A stretch of DNA of 21,783 bases from Peptoniphilaceae bacterium (lineage in GTDB: Bacteria; Bacillota; Clostridia; Tissierellales; Peptoniphilaceae). The stretch spans positions 1 through 21,783 of the forward strand of contig JASLJE010000017.1 in NCBI GenBank assembly GCA_030152565.1. The letters are read 5' to 3'. Of the stretch, positions 6,750 to 14,600 are shown in pieces. The notes beneath the pieces were generated by a model. It was given only the letters and a program-made list of their open reading frames with translations, ran no database searches and was not told where the DNA came from. A program made the position numbers and the translations under genes. Numbering within the stretch: position 1 is the first letter of the stretch; the number at the start of each line of letters is the position of its first letter.

Positions 6750-8672
6750 ATGGCAGAATTAACAGTTAGTAACTTGGCGAAAAGTTACGGTATAGATGAA
6801 ATATTTACAAATGTGAGTTTTAATATAGAAAAAAATGACAAGGTGGGCATTATAGGGGCCAATGGGGCCGGCAAAACCACCTTATTTAATTTGTTAACAG
6901 ATAAGATTTACCCTGATGGGGGCAACATATATAAGAAGAATGATTTAAAATTAGGTTATCTTATGCAAAATATCCATATAGAAAGTGAGAAAAACCTTTA
7001 CGATGAGTGTCTAGAAGAGTTTGACTATATCTTTGCCATAGAAGATAGGTTAAAGGACTTGGAAAACCAGCTGGCCCAGTCTAAGGATGTGGAGCTTACT
7101 GAAAAACTTAGTATAGACTATAATAACCTTTTGGAAAAGTATGAAGACTTGGGAGGCTATTACTATCCATCCAAGATAGAAAGTATTTTAAAAGGTATGG
7201 GATTTCCCAAGGAAAGGCATAAGGATATAGTAAGTAACCTAAGTGGTGGAGAGAAATCCAGGCTACAATTGGCCAAGCTTATGTTATCCAAGCCAGATAT
7301 TCTTCTCTTGGACGAGCCTACCAACCACTTGGACATGGGGGCCATAGAGTTTTTAGAGTCTTTTTTAAATGACTTTGAAGGGGCTGTTTTAATCATCAGC
7401 CACGACAGGTATTTTTTAGACAAGATAGTAAATAGGATCTTTCTTTTAGAGCATAAGACCCTTTATGTCTATGACTCTGACTATACTAATTTTATGAAAA
7501 GGCGTAAGAAGGACATGGAGGTTATTCAAAGGTCCTATGAAAACCAGCAAAGGGAAATAAAAAGACAGGAAGAGATTATTGAGCGCTTTGCCAATTTGGG
7601 AGGTTCCAAGAGAAAAAGAGGTATATCCCAGTCCAGGTCCAGGCAGAAACTCTTGGACAAGATGAAAAAGATAGAAAGACCCCAGGATGTGGACAATAAG
7701 ATGAAGCTAATCTTTAGGCCCAAGGTGGAAAGTGGTGTAGATGTTCTAGAAGTTGAAGACTTGACCATGGGTTTTGATGAGAAGGTGCTTTTTGAAAACA
7801 TATCCTTTAACATCTACAAGGGAGAGAAAGTGGGACTTATTGGAGGAAATGGTACTGGTAAGACCACCCTCTTTAAGCTTATTTTAAACCAACTTAAGCC
7901 CTGGCAAGGAGAGGTCAATCTGGGAGTGGGAGTTTTTCCTACCTATTTTGACCAAGAGCAGACCAATTTGGACCATGACAAGACTGTCTTAGATGAGATA
8001 TGGGATGAATACCCTGATCTAAACCACTATGAACTAAGGTCCTACCTGGCTAAGTTTATGTTTACAGGAGATGATATCTTTAAGATAATTGGAGATTTAA
8101 GTGGGGGTGAAAGGGCCAGGGTGTCCCTTTTAAAACTAATGCTATCCACATCTAACTTTCTCTTACTAGATGAGCCTACCAACCACCTGGATATTGATTC
8201 CAAGGAGGCTTTGGAAGACTCCTTAGATGTATACGAGGGTACAGCCTTTATTATCAGCCACGACAGGTATTTTTTAAATACAGTGGTAGACAAGATTTTA
8301 GTCCTTGAAGATGGGAGAGTAGAGCTCTTCCAAGGTAACTATGACTACTATCAAGAAAAGCTTAATCAAAGAAAGATAGTTAGGCCAGAGGAAGAAGGGG
8401 CTACTAAGACCCAGCTTAAGAAGGAAGAGAAGAAAAAAAGACAGTCTGATAGGGAACTTAGGAAAATGAAATCCCAAATTAGGAGCCTGGAAAAGGAAGT
8501 GGAAGAATTATCACTTAGGTTGGAAGAACTTGAGGAAAAATCCTTCCAACCAGAAATTTACCAGGACCATGAGAAAGCTTTAAAAGTCCATATGGAAATG
8601 GATGAATTAGCTAAAATTAAGGAAGAAAAAGAAGTGACCTGGCTGGAAATGGTAGAAGAACTAGATGTTTAA
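6750..8672 (+). CDS. ABC-F family ATPase, YdiF/Uup-like ribosome-associated protein
   Basis: Soluble tandem ATPase of the ABC-F group, whose members act on the ribosome (rescue of stalled elongation, or drug protection) instead of in transport. The 640 residues contain two ABC modules: Walker A GANGAGKT (36-43), LSGGE (164-168) and LLLDEPTNHLD (185-195), then GGNGTGKT (365-372), LSGGE (450-454) and LLLDEPTNHLD (471-481). No membrane segments are present. The basic inter-domain linker (about 240-320, rich in Lys and Arg) is the ABC-F tRNA-interaction region. A charged coiled coil (about 550-625) forms the C-terminus. Length and C-terminal coiled coil favour the YdiF/Uup type over short antibiotic-resistance types, but the subfamily cannot be fixed here. 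Confidence 0.9.
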   Translation: MAELTVSNLAKSYGIDEIFTNVSFNIEKNDKVGIIGANGAGKTTLFNLLTDKIYPDGGNIYKKNDLKLGYLMQNIHIESEKNLYDECLEEFDYIFAIEDRLKDLENQLAQSKDVELTEKLSIDYNNLLEKYEDLGGYYYPSKIESILKGMGFPKERHKDIVSNLSGGEKSRLQLAKLMLSKPDILLLDEPTNHLDMGAIEFLESFLNDFEGAVLIISHDRYFLDKIVNRIFLLEHKTLYVYDSDYTNFMKRRKKDMEVIQRSYENQQREIKRQEEIIERFANLGGSKRKRGISQSRSRQKLLDKMKKIERPQDVDNKMKLIFRPKVESGVDVLEVEDLTMGFDEKVLFENISFNIYKGEKVGLIGGNGTGKTTLFKLILNQLKPWQGEVNLGVGVFPTYFDQEQTNLDHDKTVLDEIWDEYPDLNHYELRSYLAKFMFTGDDIFKIIGDLSGGERARVSLLKLMLSTSNFLLLDEPTNHLDIDSKEALEDSLDVYEGTAFIISHDRYFLNTVVDKILVLEDGRVELFQGNYDYYQEKLNQRKIVRPEEEGATKTQLKKEEKKKRQSDRELRKMKSQIRSLEKEVEELSLRLEELEEKSFQPEIYQDHEKALKVHMEMDELAKIKEEKEVTWLEMVEELDV

Positions 8673-8708
8673 TTATTAACATTAGTTAGAATTATATACA
8701 AAAGTCAA

Positions 8709-8737
8709 TTGATTAAGAAGGTTATTAATGTTATAAT
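8709..8737 (+). promoter_or_regulatory. Promoter of the nucleoside salvage operon
   Basis: TTGATT (8709-8714) and TATAAT (8732-8737) are separated by exactly 17 bases, and TGT at 8729-8731 makes an extended -10. Start is expected near 8744, about 45 bases before the lipoprotein gene. This is one of the strongest promoter matches in the window. Confidence 0.85.
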
Positions 8738-8748
8738 TTAGATGCCGA

Positions 8749-8762
8749 GGAAAGCGCTTTGC
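8749..8762 (+). promoter_or_regulatory. cre-like operator (CcpA site)
   Basis: GGAAAGCGCTTTGC at 8749-8762 matches 11 of 14 positions of the idealised cre palindrome TGAAAGCGCTTTCA. The central AAAGCGCTTT (8751-8760) is a perfect palindrome. It covers roughly +6 to +19 of the predicted transcript, where bound CcpA would repress. The functional reading is inferred from the match and from the nucleoside catabolic genes downstream. Confidence 0.65.
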
Positions 8763-8788
8763 AATCCATAAAATTTTAGGAGGAAAAA

Positions 8789-9898
8789 ATGAATAAGTCA
8801 AAGAAGATATTGGCATTATTGCTAGCACTAGTGATGGTATTGTCACTTGCTGCATGCGGGGGAAAAGAAGGCGGGGATCAAAAGCCTGAAGACAAACCAG
8901 CTGAAACTGATGAAAATGCAGGGGAAGCTGAAAAAGAAGAAACGAAAGAAGCACTTAAAGTTGGTATGGTTACTGACGTTGGTGGAATCAACGATCAATC
9001 ATTTAACCAAATCACTTATGAAGGATTAAAAAAATATAATGAAAAAACAGGTAATGAAATTACCTATGTAGAATCAACTCACGAAGAAGACTATCCAAAG
9101 AACTTGGACAAGATCATAGACGAAGAAGTTGGTTTAATCTGGGGAGTTGGATTTGCTTTAGGGCCTGCAGTTGAAAACGTGGCTAAGCAAAATCCAGACA
9201 GACACTTTGCAACAGTTGACTGGACCTATGGAGATGAAAACGGAGAAGGCATAGCTAAAAACTTAACAGGTGTTATGTTTAAGGCTCAAGAACCATCCTA
9301 CTTAGTAGGTTATGCAGCAGGTCTTACAAGTGAAACAGGAAAAGTTGGATTTGTTGGTGGGGAAAAAGGTTTTATCATAGACCAATTCGAATACGGCTAT
9401 AGGGCAGGAGTTTTAGACGCTGCTAAGGACTTAGGTAAGGAAATAGAAGTATTAGTTCAATATGCGGACAGTTTCGCAGACCAAAAAATTGGTAAGGGAA
9501 TCGCTCAAACCATGTTTGCAGAAGGTGCTGATATAGTATTCCACGCAGCAGGCGGAGTTGGAATAGGTGTTATAGAAGCAGCTAAGGAAGCAGACAAATG
9601 GGCAATAGGCGTTGACATGGATCAATCTCACTTAGCACCAAAGAACGTACTTACATCAGCTCTTAAAAAAGTTGACATAGTTACTGAAGACCTAAGTACT
9701 AAACTTGCTAATGGAGAAGAAATCGGTGGACAAAACTATAACTACGGCCTAAAAGAAGGCGGAGTAGGTATTCCTGAAGAAAATCCAAATATGGACAAGG
9801 AAGTTTATGATAAGACAATGGAAAAAGCACAAGAAATCATAGATGAAAAAATTGTACCTCCATATAATGAAGACACTTTTAAGGAATATACAAAATAA
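8789..9898 (+). CDS. Nucleoside ABC transporter substrate-binding lipoprotein (BMP/PnrA-like)
   Basis: Surface-anchored binding protein that captures nucleosides for the permeases encoded downstream. The 369-residue precursor has a basic, hydrophobic signal and lipobox LAAC ending at Cys23. An acidic low-complexity linker (about 24-52, Glu/Lys/Asp-rich) precedes the BMP fold. The fold is recognisable from KVGMVTDVGGINDQSFNQ, GKVGFVGGEKGF, ADIVFHAAGGVGIGVIEAA and AIGVDMDQS, all typical of BmpA/TmpC/NupN proteins. TTAGGAGG precedes ATG 8789. Codons are more selective than in neighbours (more GCA, ATC and AAC, little AGG), suggesting high expression. It is separated from the ATPase gene by a hairpin. 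Specificity for nucleosides, not another ligand, is inferred from the family and the deoC-cdd-pdp context. Confidence 0.93.
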   Translation: MNKSKKILALLLALVMVLSLAACGGKEGGDQKPEDKPAETDENAGEAEKEETKEALKVGMVTDVGGINDQSFNQITYEGLKKYNEKTGNEITYVESTHEEDYPKNLDKIIDEEVGLIWGVGFALGPAVENVAKQNPDRHFATVDWTYGDENGEGIAKNLTGVMFKAQEPSYLVGYAAGLTSETGKVGFVGGEKGFIIDQFEYGYRAGVLDAAKDLGKEIEVLVQYADSFADQKIGKGIAQTMFAEGADIVFHAAGGVGIGVIEAAKEADKWAIGVDMDQSHLAPKNVLTSALKKVDIVTEDLSTKLANGEEIGGQNYNYGLKEGGVGIPEENPNMDKEVYDKTMEKAQEIIDEKIVPPYNEDTFKEYTK

Positions 9899-9911
9899 TT
9901 AAAGCATAAAA

Positions 9912-9941
9912 AAGAGTGTAGATTTCCTACACTCTTATTTA
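9912..9941 (+). terminator. Intergenic hairpin, probable partial terminator
   Basis: AAGAGTGTAG (9912-9921) pairs perfectly with CTACACTCTT (9927-9936) around ATTTC, followed by ATTTATTA. The T run is short, and no promoter is visible before the next gene, so partial read-through is likely. That arrangement is common where a binding protein must be made in excess of its transporter. Confidence 0.75.
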
Positions 9942-9963
9942 TTACTAAAGACGGAGGAGTATT

Positions 9964-11502
9964 GTGAAAGATAGGGAAAACTATGCAGTAATAATGAAGG
10001 ATATTACCAAAACTTTTGGTAATTTTACCGCTTTAAAAGATAATAAACTCTATGTAAAAAAGGGTACTATCCATTCTATCTTAGGAGAAAATGGGGCGGG
10101 CAAATCAACCTTGATGAATATCCTATACGGCCTTTACAAGGCAGATAGTGGAGAAATCTATATCAATGGCCAGCTCAAGGACATAAAAACTCCCAGCGAT
10201 GCCATAGACAATGGTATAGGCATGGTCCACCAACACTTTATGCTGGTACATAATTTTACTGTTACCCAAAATATTTTACTGGGTAAGGAGGTTACCAAGG
10301 CAGGTGGATTTTTAAACCTGAAGGACGGCAGGAAGGAAGTTGAAAGGCTGATTGACAAGTATGGCCTCTATGTGGATCCAGATGCAAAAATAGAGGATAT
10401 ATCGGTTGGTATGCAGCAGAGGGTGGAAATTCTTAAGGCCCTTTACAGGGGGGCAGACATCTTGATTTTAGATGAGCCAACAGCTGTTTTAACCCCTCAA
10501 GAGATAGATGAACTAATAAAGATAATGCACAATCTTATAGATGACGGCAAGACAATTATTATTATCACCCATAAGCTGGACGAGATAAAAAAATCTGCAG
10601 ATGAGTGTACCATTATTAGAAGGGGTCAATATATAGATACGGTAGATGTGAAAGATGTGACCAAGTCTGATTTGGCCAATATGATGGTAGGCCATTCAGT
10701 CAACCTTAAGGTGGACAAGGAAGATGCCCAGGTGGGAGAGGTAATTTTTGAAATAAAGGATCTGGTTGTTAAGGACGAAAGAAAGATAGAGACTGTCAAG
10801 GGGCTAAACCTATCTGTCAGAAAAGGGGAGATTTACGGTATAGCAGGAATTGACGGCAATGGCCAGAAGGAATTGGTAGAGGCAATTACGAATTTAACTA
10901 AAGTTGAATCCGGAACTATAAGAATAAATGACAAGGAAATACAAAATACAACTCCTCATGACAGTATAGTAAGTGGTGTATCAACCATTCATGAAGACAG
11001 GCTGAAGAGAGGACTAGTTCCTGATTTTACTGTGGCAGAGAATGTTATCATTGAGAAGTTTTATAAAAAGCCCTACTCACTTAAGGGGAAAATCAACAAT
11101 GAGGCTGTTTTAAGCCATACTAGAGAACTTATAAAAGACTATGATATAAGACCTGAAAATTGTGAAAACAATCTAGCTAGAGGCCTTTCAGGAGGAAACC
11201 AACAAAAGGTTATAATAGCCAGAGAAGTAGCCAATGACCCGGATATTTTAATAGCTGTTCAGCCTACTAGAGGCCTGGATGTAGGGGCCATAGAATATGT
11301 TCACAAGTCTCTTATAAAACAGAGGGACAGGGGCAAGGCCATCCTTTTAATTTCCTTTGAACTAGATGAAATCATGAATGTATCCGATACTATAGGAGTT
11401 ATTTATGACGGTAGAATCCAAGGGGAATACAGCCAGGGAACAGTAACAGAGAAAGAGATAGGCCTATTGATGGCAGGGGGAGATATAAATGAAGGAAAAT
11501 AA
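9964..11502 (+). CDS. nupO: Nucleoside ABC transporter tandem ATP-binding protein (NupO/YufO-like)
   Basis: Cytoplasmic ATPase with two fused ABC domains driving nucleoside import. Domain 1 is canonical: Walker A GENGAGKST (41-49), signature ISVGMQQR (145-152), Walker B ILDEP (167-171). Domain 2 has a Walker A variant, GIDGNGQK (294-301), and a good signature LSGGNQQK (407-414). Its Walker B region reads AVQPTRGLD (430-438), with Gln where the catalytic Glu normally sits, a feature shared by this sugar/nucleoside subfamily. The start is GTG 9964, supported by GGAGGAG at 9953-9959 and by the family-like N-terminus YAVIMKDITKTFG. The gene overlaps the next permease by 14 bases. The symbol follows the B. 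subtilis nupNOPQ system by similarity of order and family. Confidence 0.92.
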   Translation: MKDRENYAVIMKDITKTFGNFTALKDNKLYVKKGTIHSILGENGAGKSTLMNILYGLYKADSGEIYINGQLKDIKTPSDAIDNGIGMVHQHFMLVHNFTVTQNILLGKEVTKAGGFLNLKDGRKEVERLIDKYGLYVDPDAKIEDISVGMQQRVEILKALYRGADILILDEPTAVLTPQEIDELIKIMHNLIDDGKTIIIITHKLDEIKKSADECTIIRRGQYIDTVDVKDVTKSDLANMMVGHSVNLKVDKEDAQVGEVIFEIKDLVVKDERKIETVKGLNLSVRKGEIYGIAGIDGNGQKELVEAITNLTKVESGTIRINDKEIQNTTPHDSIVSGVSTIHEDRLKRGLVPDFTVAENVIIEKFYKKPYSLKGKINNEAVLSHTRELIKDYDIRPENCENNLARGLSGGNQQKVIIAREVANDPDILIAVQPTRGLDVGAIEYVHKSLIKQRDRGKAILLISFELDEIMNVSDTIGVIYDGRIQGEYSQGTVTEKEIGLLMAGGDINEGK

Positions 11503-12631
11503 GAGAGCTAATTTTTTCAAAAAGCAGATAGTAGCCACACTTATTGCTATTATTCTAGGTTTTATAGTTGCGGGAATCATGCTTTTAGCCATTGGCTTTA
11601 ATCCTATTGAAGCCTATAAGGAAATGTTTAAGGGAATTTTTGCCAAGCCTAGATACCTGTCCAACACCATAATTATGGCTACCCCTATTATACTTACAGG
11701 AGCATCAGTTGCCTTTGCCTTCCAGACAGGACTTTTTAATATTGGGGCAGAAGGTCAATTTATGATGGGGGCCATAGTAACAGCAGTTCTAGGAATTAAA
11801 CTAGACCTACCAGCTCCTATTCAAGTGCCGGTAATTTTATTGGCAGGAGCCTTGGCCGGTATGATTTATGGAGGTTTTATAGGGTTTTTAAAGGCTAGAT
11901 TTGGAGTACATGAAGTAATAACAGGAATTATGCTTAACTGGACTGCCTTTTATCTAAACAACTATATAGCCAAGGGAAGTGCCCTACACATGCCAGACAG
12001 TACAGGATCCTATCCTATTAATCCATCAGGCTACACCAAGCTATTTCCAGTTATGAAGGAGACAGAAGAAGGTATAGCCAAGCTTTTGGAAAGACCCATT
12101 ATGGGAGAGGTAATAGTAAAGACAGACGTAAATATAGGAATTATTATAGCCATTATAGTAGTTATCATCCTAAACTATATTATTAAGAAATCTACCCTAG
12201 GCTACCAATTAAGGGCAGTAGGCTTAAATAAGGATGCAGCAGAATTTGCTGGAATAGATGTAAAGAAGAATATAACCAAGTCCATGGCCATAGCTGGAGC
12301 CGTTGCAGGTCTGGCTGGAGCCTTGAATATAACAGGACTTTATCCTCATAAACTAGTATCCCTAGGAGTTTTTGCCAACTATGGTTTTAATGGTTTGGCA
12401 GTTGCCCTAATAGCGGGTAACTCTATTATAGGAACTCTTTTCTCAGGACTTTTATTTGGAGGCTTCCTTTACGGTGGCCAGTCCATCCAGTCTAAAATGG
12501 GAGCTCCATCAGAGATCATAGAAATAATGATAGGGATAATAATCCTATTTATCGCCTTTTCTTCCATCCTGCCAAAGATTGTTGATAGGTTGGCGGAAAG
12601 GAAGTTAAGAAAGGAGGAAGAGGATGTTTAA
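11489..12631 (+). CDS. nupP: Nucleoside ABC transporter permease (NupP/YufP-like)
   Basis: First membrane subunit of the nucleoside importer, a 380-residue BPD_transp_2-type permease. A short basic N-terminus is followed by TM1 (about 13-36). The conserved FQTGLFNIGAEGQFMMGA (78-95) is the family signature, and further hydrophobic segments run through residue 365. A 50-60 residue polar insert lies near 160-205 (YIAKGSALHMPDS onwards). The C-terminus is strongly charged (AERKLRKEEEDV). The start lies inside the ATPase gene and the end overlaps the next permease by eight bases, so all three are probably translated together. Confidence 0.93.
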   Translation: MKENKRANFFKKQIVATLIAIILGFIVAGIMLLAIGFNPIEAYKEMFKGIFAKPRYLSNTIIMATPIILTGASVAFAFQTGLFNIGAEGQFMMGAIVTAVLGIKLDLPAPIQVPVILLAGALAGMIYGGFIGFLKARFGVHEVITGIMLNWTAFYLNNYIAKGSALHMPDSTGSYPINPSGYTKLFPVMKETEEGIAKLLERPIMGEVIVKTDVNIGIIIAIIVVIILNYIIKKSTLGYQLRAVGLNKDAAEFAGIDVKKNITKSMAIAGAVAGLAGALNITGLYPHKLVSLGVFANYGFNGLAVALIAGNSIIGTLFSGLLFGGFLYGGQSIQSKMGAPSEIIEIMIGIIILFIAFSSILPKIVDRLAERKLRKEEEDV

Positions 12632-13505
12632 TACTCTAAAACTTTTATTATCAATAACCATGATGTATTCAACTCCCTTGGTATTTGGAGCCCTAGGAGG
12701 GGTAATATCTGAAAAATCAGGGGTTGTAAATATAGGAATAGAGGGCATGATGACCATAGGAGCCTTTGCAGGAGCAGCCTTTGCCTACAATACAGGTAAT
12801 CCTTGGTTGGGATTTTTAATGTCCGGTGTGGCTGGGGCAATTTTTGGCCTAATTCACGCCATAGCTTCAGTTAGTTTTAAGGCTGACCAGACAGTATCAG
12901 GTATAGCCATAAATATGATTGGTGGAGGCTTGTCACTTTTTGTAAGTAAGCTTATCTTTAATGGGGCAACCATGACCCCTACTATAGAAAATAAGCTTCC
13001 AAAGGTTGGATCAGTAGAGGCTACAGTTATCATGGCCTTTATAGCTACAGTTTTAATGTGGATTTACCTATATAAGACCAAGTGGGGCCTAAGGCTTTTA
13101 GCTGTAGGAGAACATCCAGCAGCAGCTGATACCCTGGGAATAAATGTTTACAAGACCAGATACCTGGCTGTTATAGCCTCAGGTTTTTTAGCAGGTCTAG
13201 GTGGAGGGGCAGTAACCCTTAGTATAGTATCTCAATTTAGTCCAACCTCAATAGCCGGCCAAGGCTTTATAGCCCTAGCTGCGGTTATATTTGGTAAGTG
13301 GACACCTCATGGAGCCTATGGAGCGGCCTTGATCTTTGCTTTTGCTCAAGCCCTAACCATATATTTGGGTGGAGATTTCTTTATCCCATCACAAATTTTA
13401 TCCATGTTCCCATATATATTGACTATAGTGATACTTGTAATATTTGTAGGTAGTGCTAATGCACCTAAGGCAGACGGAGTGCCTTATGAAAAAGGTAGGA
13501 GGTAA
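12624..13505 (+). CDS. nupQ: Nucleoside ABC transporter permease (NupQ/YufQ-like)
   Basis: Second, shorter membrane subunit that forms the channel with the preceding permease. The 293-residue protein is hydrophobic throughout and carries SEKSGVVNIGIEGMMTIGAF (29-48), the counterpart of the GAEGQ motif in NupP. It also has WGLRLLAVGEHPAAADTLGI, the cytoplasmic loop that contacts the ATPase in this family. GGAAGAGG just before ATG 12624 is the ribosome site, lying within the end of the upstream gene. The gene stops three bases before deoC, with the deoC ribosome site AGGAGGT running into its stop codon. Confidence 0.93.
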   Translation: MFNTLKLLLSITMMYSTPLVFGALGGVISEKSGVVNIGIEGMMTIGAFAGAAFAYNTGNPWLGFLMSGVAGAIFGLIHAIASVSFKADQTVSGIAINMIGGGLSLFVSKLIFNGATMTPTIENKLPKVGSVEATVIMAFIATVLMWIYLYKTKWGLRLLAVGEHPAAADTLGINVYKTRYLAVIASGFLAGLGGGAVTLSIVSQFSPTSIAGQGFIALAAVIFGKWTPHGAYGAALIFAFAQALTIYLGGDFFIPSQILSMFPYILTIVILVIFVGSANAPKADGVPYEKGRR

Positions 13506-13508
13506 GTT

Positions 13509-14174
13509 ATGGAAAAAAAAGATGTATTTAAAATGGTAGACCATACCCTGTTAAAGCAAGATGCTAGCTGGGAAGATATAAAAGAGATTTGTGACGACGC
13601 TATAGAATATGAAACAGCGTCCATCTGTATACCGGCGTCCTATGTGAAAAGGGCCAAGGATTATGTAGGGGACCAAATGAAGGTTTGTACAGTAATTGGC
13701 TTTCCAAATGGCTATAGCACCACTAGGGTAAAGGTATTTGAAACAGAAGATGCCCTGGCAAATGGGGCCGATGAAATAGATATGGTAATAAATATTAACG
13801 AATTAAAAAATAAGAACTATGACTATATTCTAGAAGAGATAAGGGCCATAAAAAAAGCCTGTGGGGATAAGATCCTTAAGGTTATCATTGAGACCTGTCT
13901 TTTAACTGAAGATGAAAAAATTAAAATGTGTGAGCTGGTAACAGAAGCTGGAGCTGACTATATAAAGACTTCCACTGGTTTTTCTACAGGAGGAGCTAGC
14001 CTAGAAGACATTATTCTCTTTAAGAAACACGTGGGAGCAAATGTTAAGATTAAGGCAGCAGGAGGAATTTCTTCCTTTGAAGATGCCTTTAGCTTTATAG
14101 AAAATGGAGCATCCAGGTTGGGTACTAGTAGGATAGTAAAATTAGCCAAAAATGAAGAAGCCACAGGCTACTAG
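13509..14174 (+). CDS. deoC: Deoxyribose-phosphate aldolase
   Basis: Cytoplasmic class I aldolase that splits 2-deoxyribose-5-phosphate into acetaldehyde and glyceraldehyde-3-phosphate, the last dedicated step of deoxynucleoside catabolism. The 221-residue TIM barrel keeps the catalytic set: Asp91 in EIDMVINI, the Schiff-base Lys153 in YIKTSTGFSTGG, and Lys182 in IKAAGGI. The N-terminal VDHTLLK is the family opening motif. A full AGGAGGT site precedes ATG 13509. It sits between the transporter and cytidine deaminase genes in one operon. Motifs and length both fit. Confidence 0.97.
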   Translation: MEKKDVFKMVDHTLLKQDASWEDIKEICDDAIEYETASICIPASYVKRAKDYVGDQMKVCTVIGFPNGYSTTRVKVFETEDALANGADEIDMVININELKNKNYDYILEEIRAIKKACGDKILKVIIETCLLTEDEKIKMCELVTEAGADYIKTSTGFSTGGASLEDIILFKKHVGANVKIKAAGGISSFEDAFSFIENGASRLGTSRIVKLAKNEEATGY

Positions 14175-14182
14175 GAGTCATT

Positions 14183-14599
14183 ATGGAAATCAAAGACTTA
14201 ATACAAGAAACCATAGATAATTTATCTAATTCCTATGCTCCCTATTCATCATTTAAAGTGTCTGCTCTTTTGGAAACTGAAGAGGGTAAATTTTATCCGG
14301 GAGTAAATATAGAAAATGCTTCTTATAGTCCTACTAACTGTGCAGAAAGAACTGCTTTTTTCACAGCTGTAGGCCAGGGGGAAAGAAAGTTTAAAAGAAT
14401 ATTTATAGTTGGTGGTAAAGATGGTATTGTCGAAGACTATACTGCCCCTTGTGGGGTTTGTAGACAGGTTATGATGGAGTTTTGTGATCCTGATAGCTTT
14501 GAGATAATACTGGCCAAGAGTCCAGAGGACTACAGGGTCTATAAGTTAAAAGACCTGCTACCTTTAGGCTTTGGACCATCTGATTTATGCGAGGTGTAG
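14183..14599 (+). CDS. cdd: Cytidine deaminase
   Basis: Zinc enzyme that converts cytidine and deoxycytidine to uridine and deoxyuridine, feeding the phosphorylase encoded next. The 138-residue protein is the small, homotetrameric Gram-positive type. Zinc ligands Cys53, Cys90 and Cys93 are visible in TNCAERTAFF and APCGVCRQ, with catalytic Glu55. The substrate-binding VNIENASY segment (41-48) is present. The ribosome site TAGGAG overlaps the deoC stop. The cdd stop is one base from the start of pdp, so the pair is tightly coupled. Confidence 0.96.
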   Translation: MEIKDLIQETIDNLSNSYAPYSSFKVSALLETEEGKFYPGVNIENASYSPTNCAERTAFFTAVGQGERKFKRIFIVGGKDGIVEDYTAPCGVCRQVMMEFCDPDSFEIILAKSPEDYRVYKLKDLLPLGFGPSDLCEV

Positions 14600-14600
14600 C

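Noticed and set aside
8847..9029. 60-codon + strand frame inside the lipoprotein gene
   Set aside because: Lysine-rich shifted reading of the acidic linker region of the lipoprotein; the main frame has the signal peptide, lipobox and BMP motifs.
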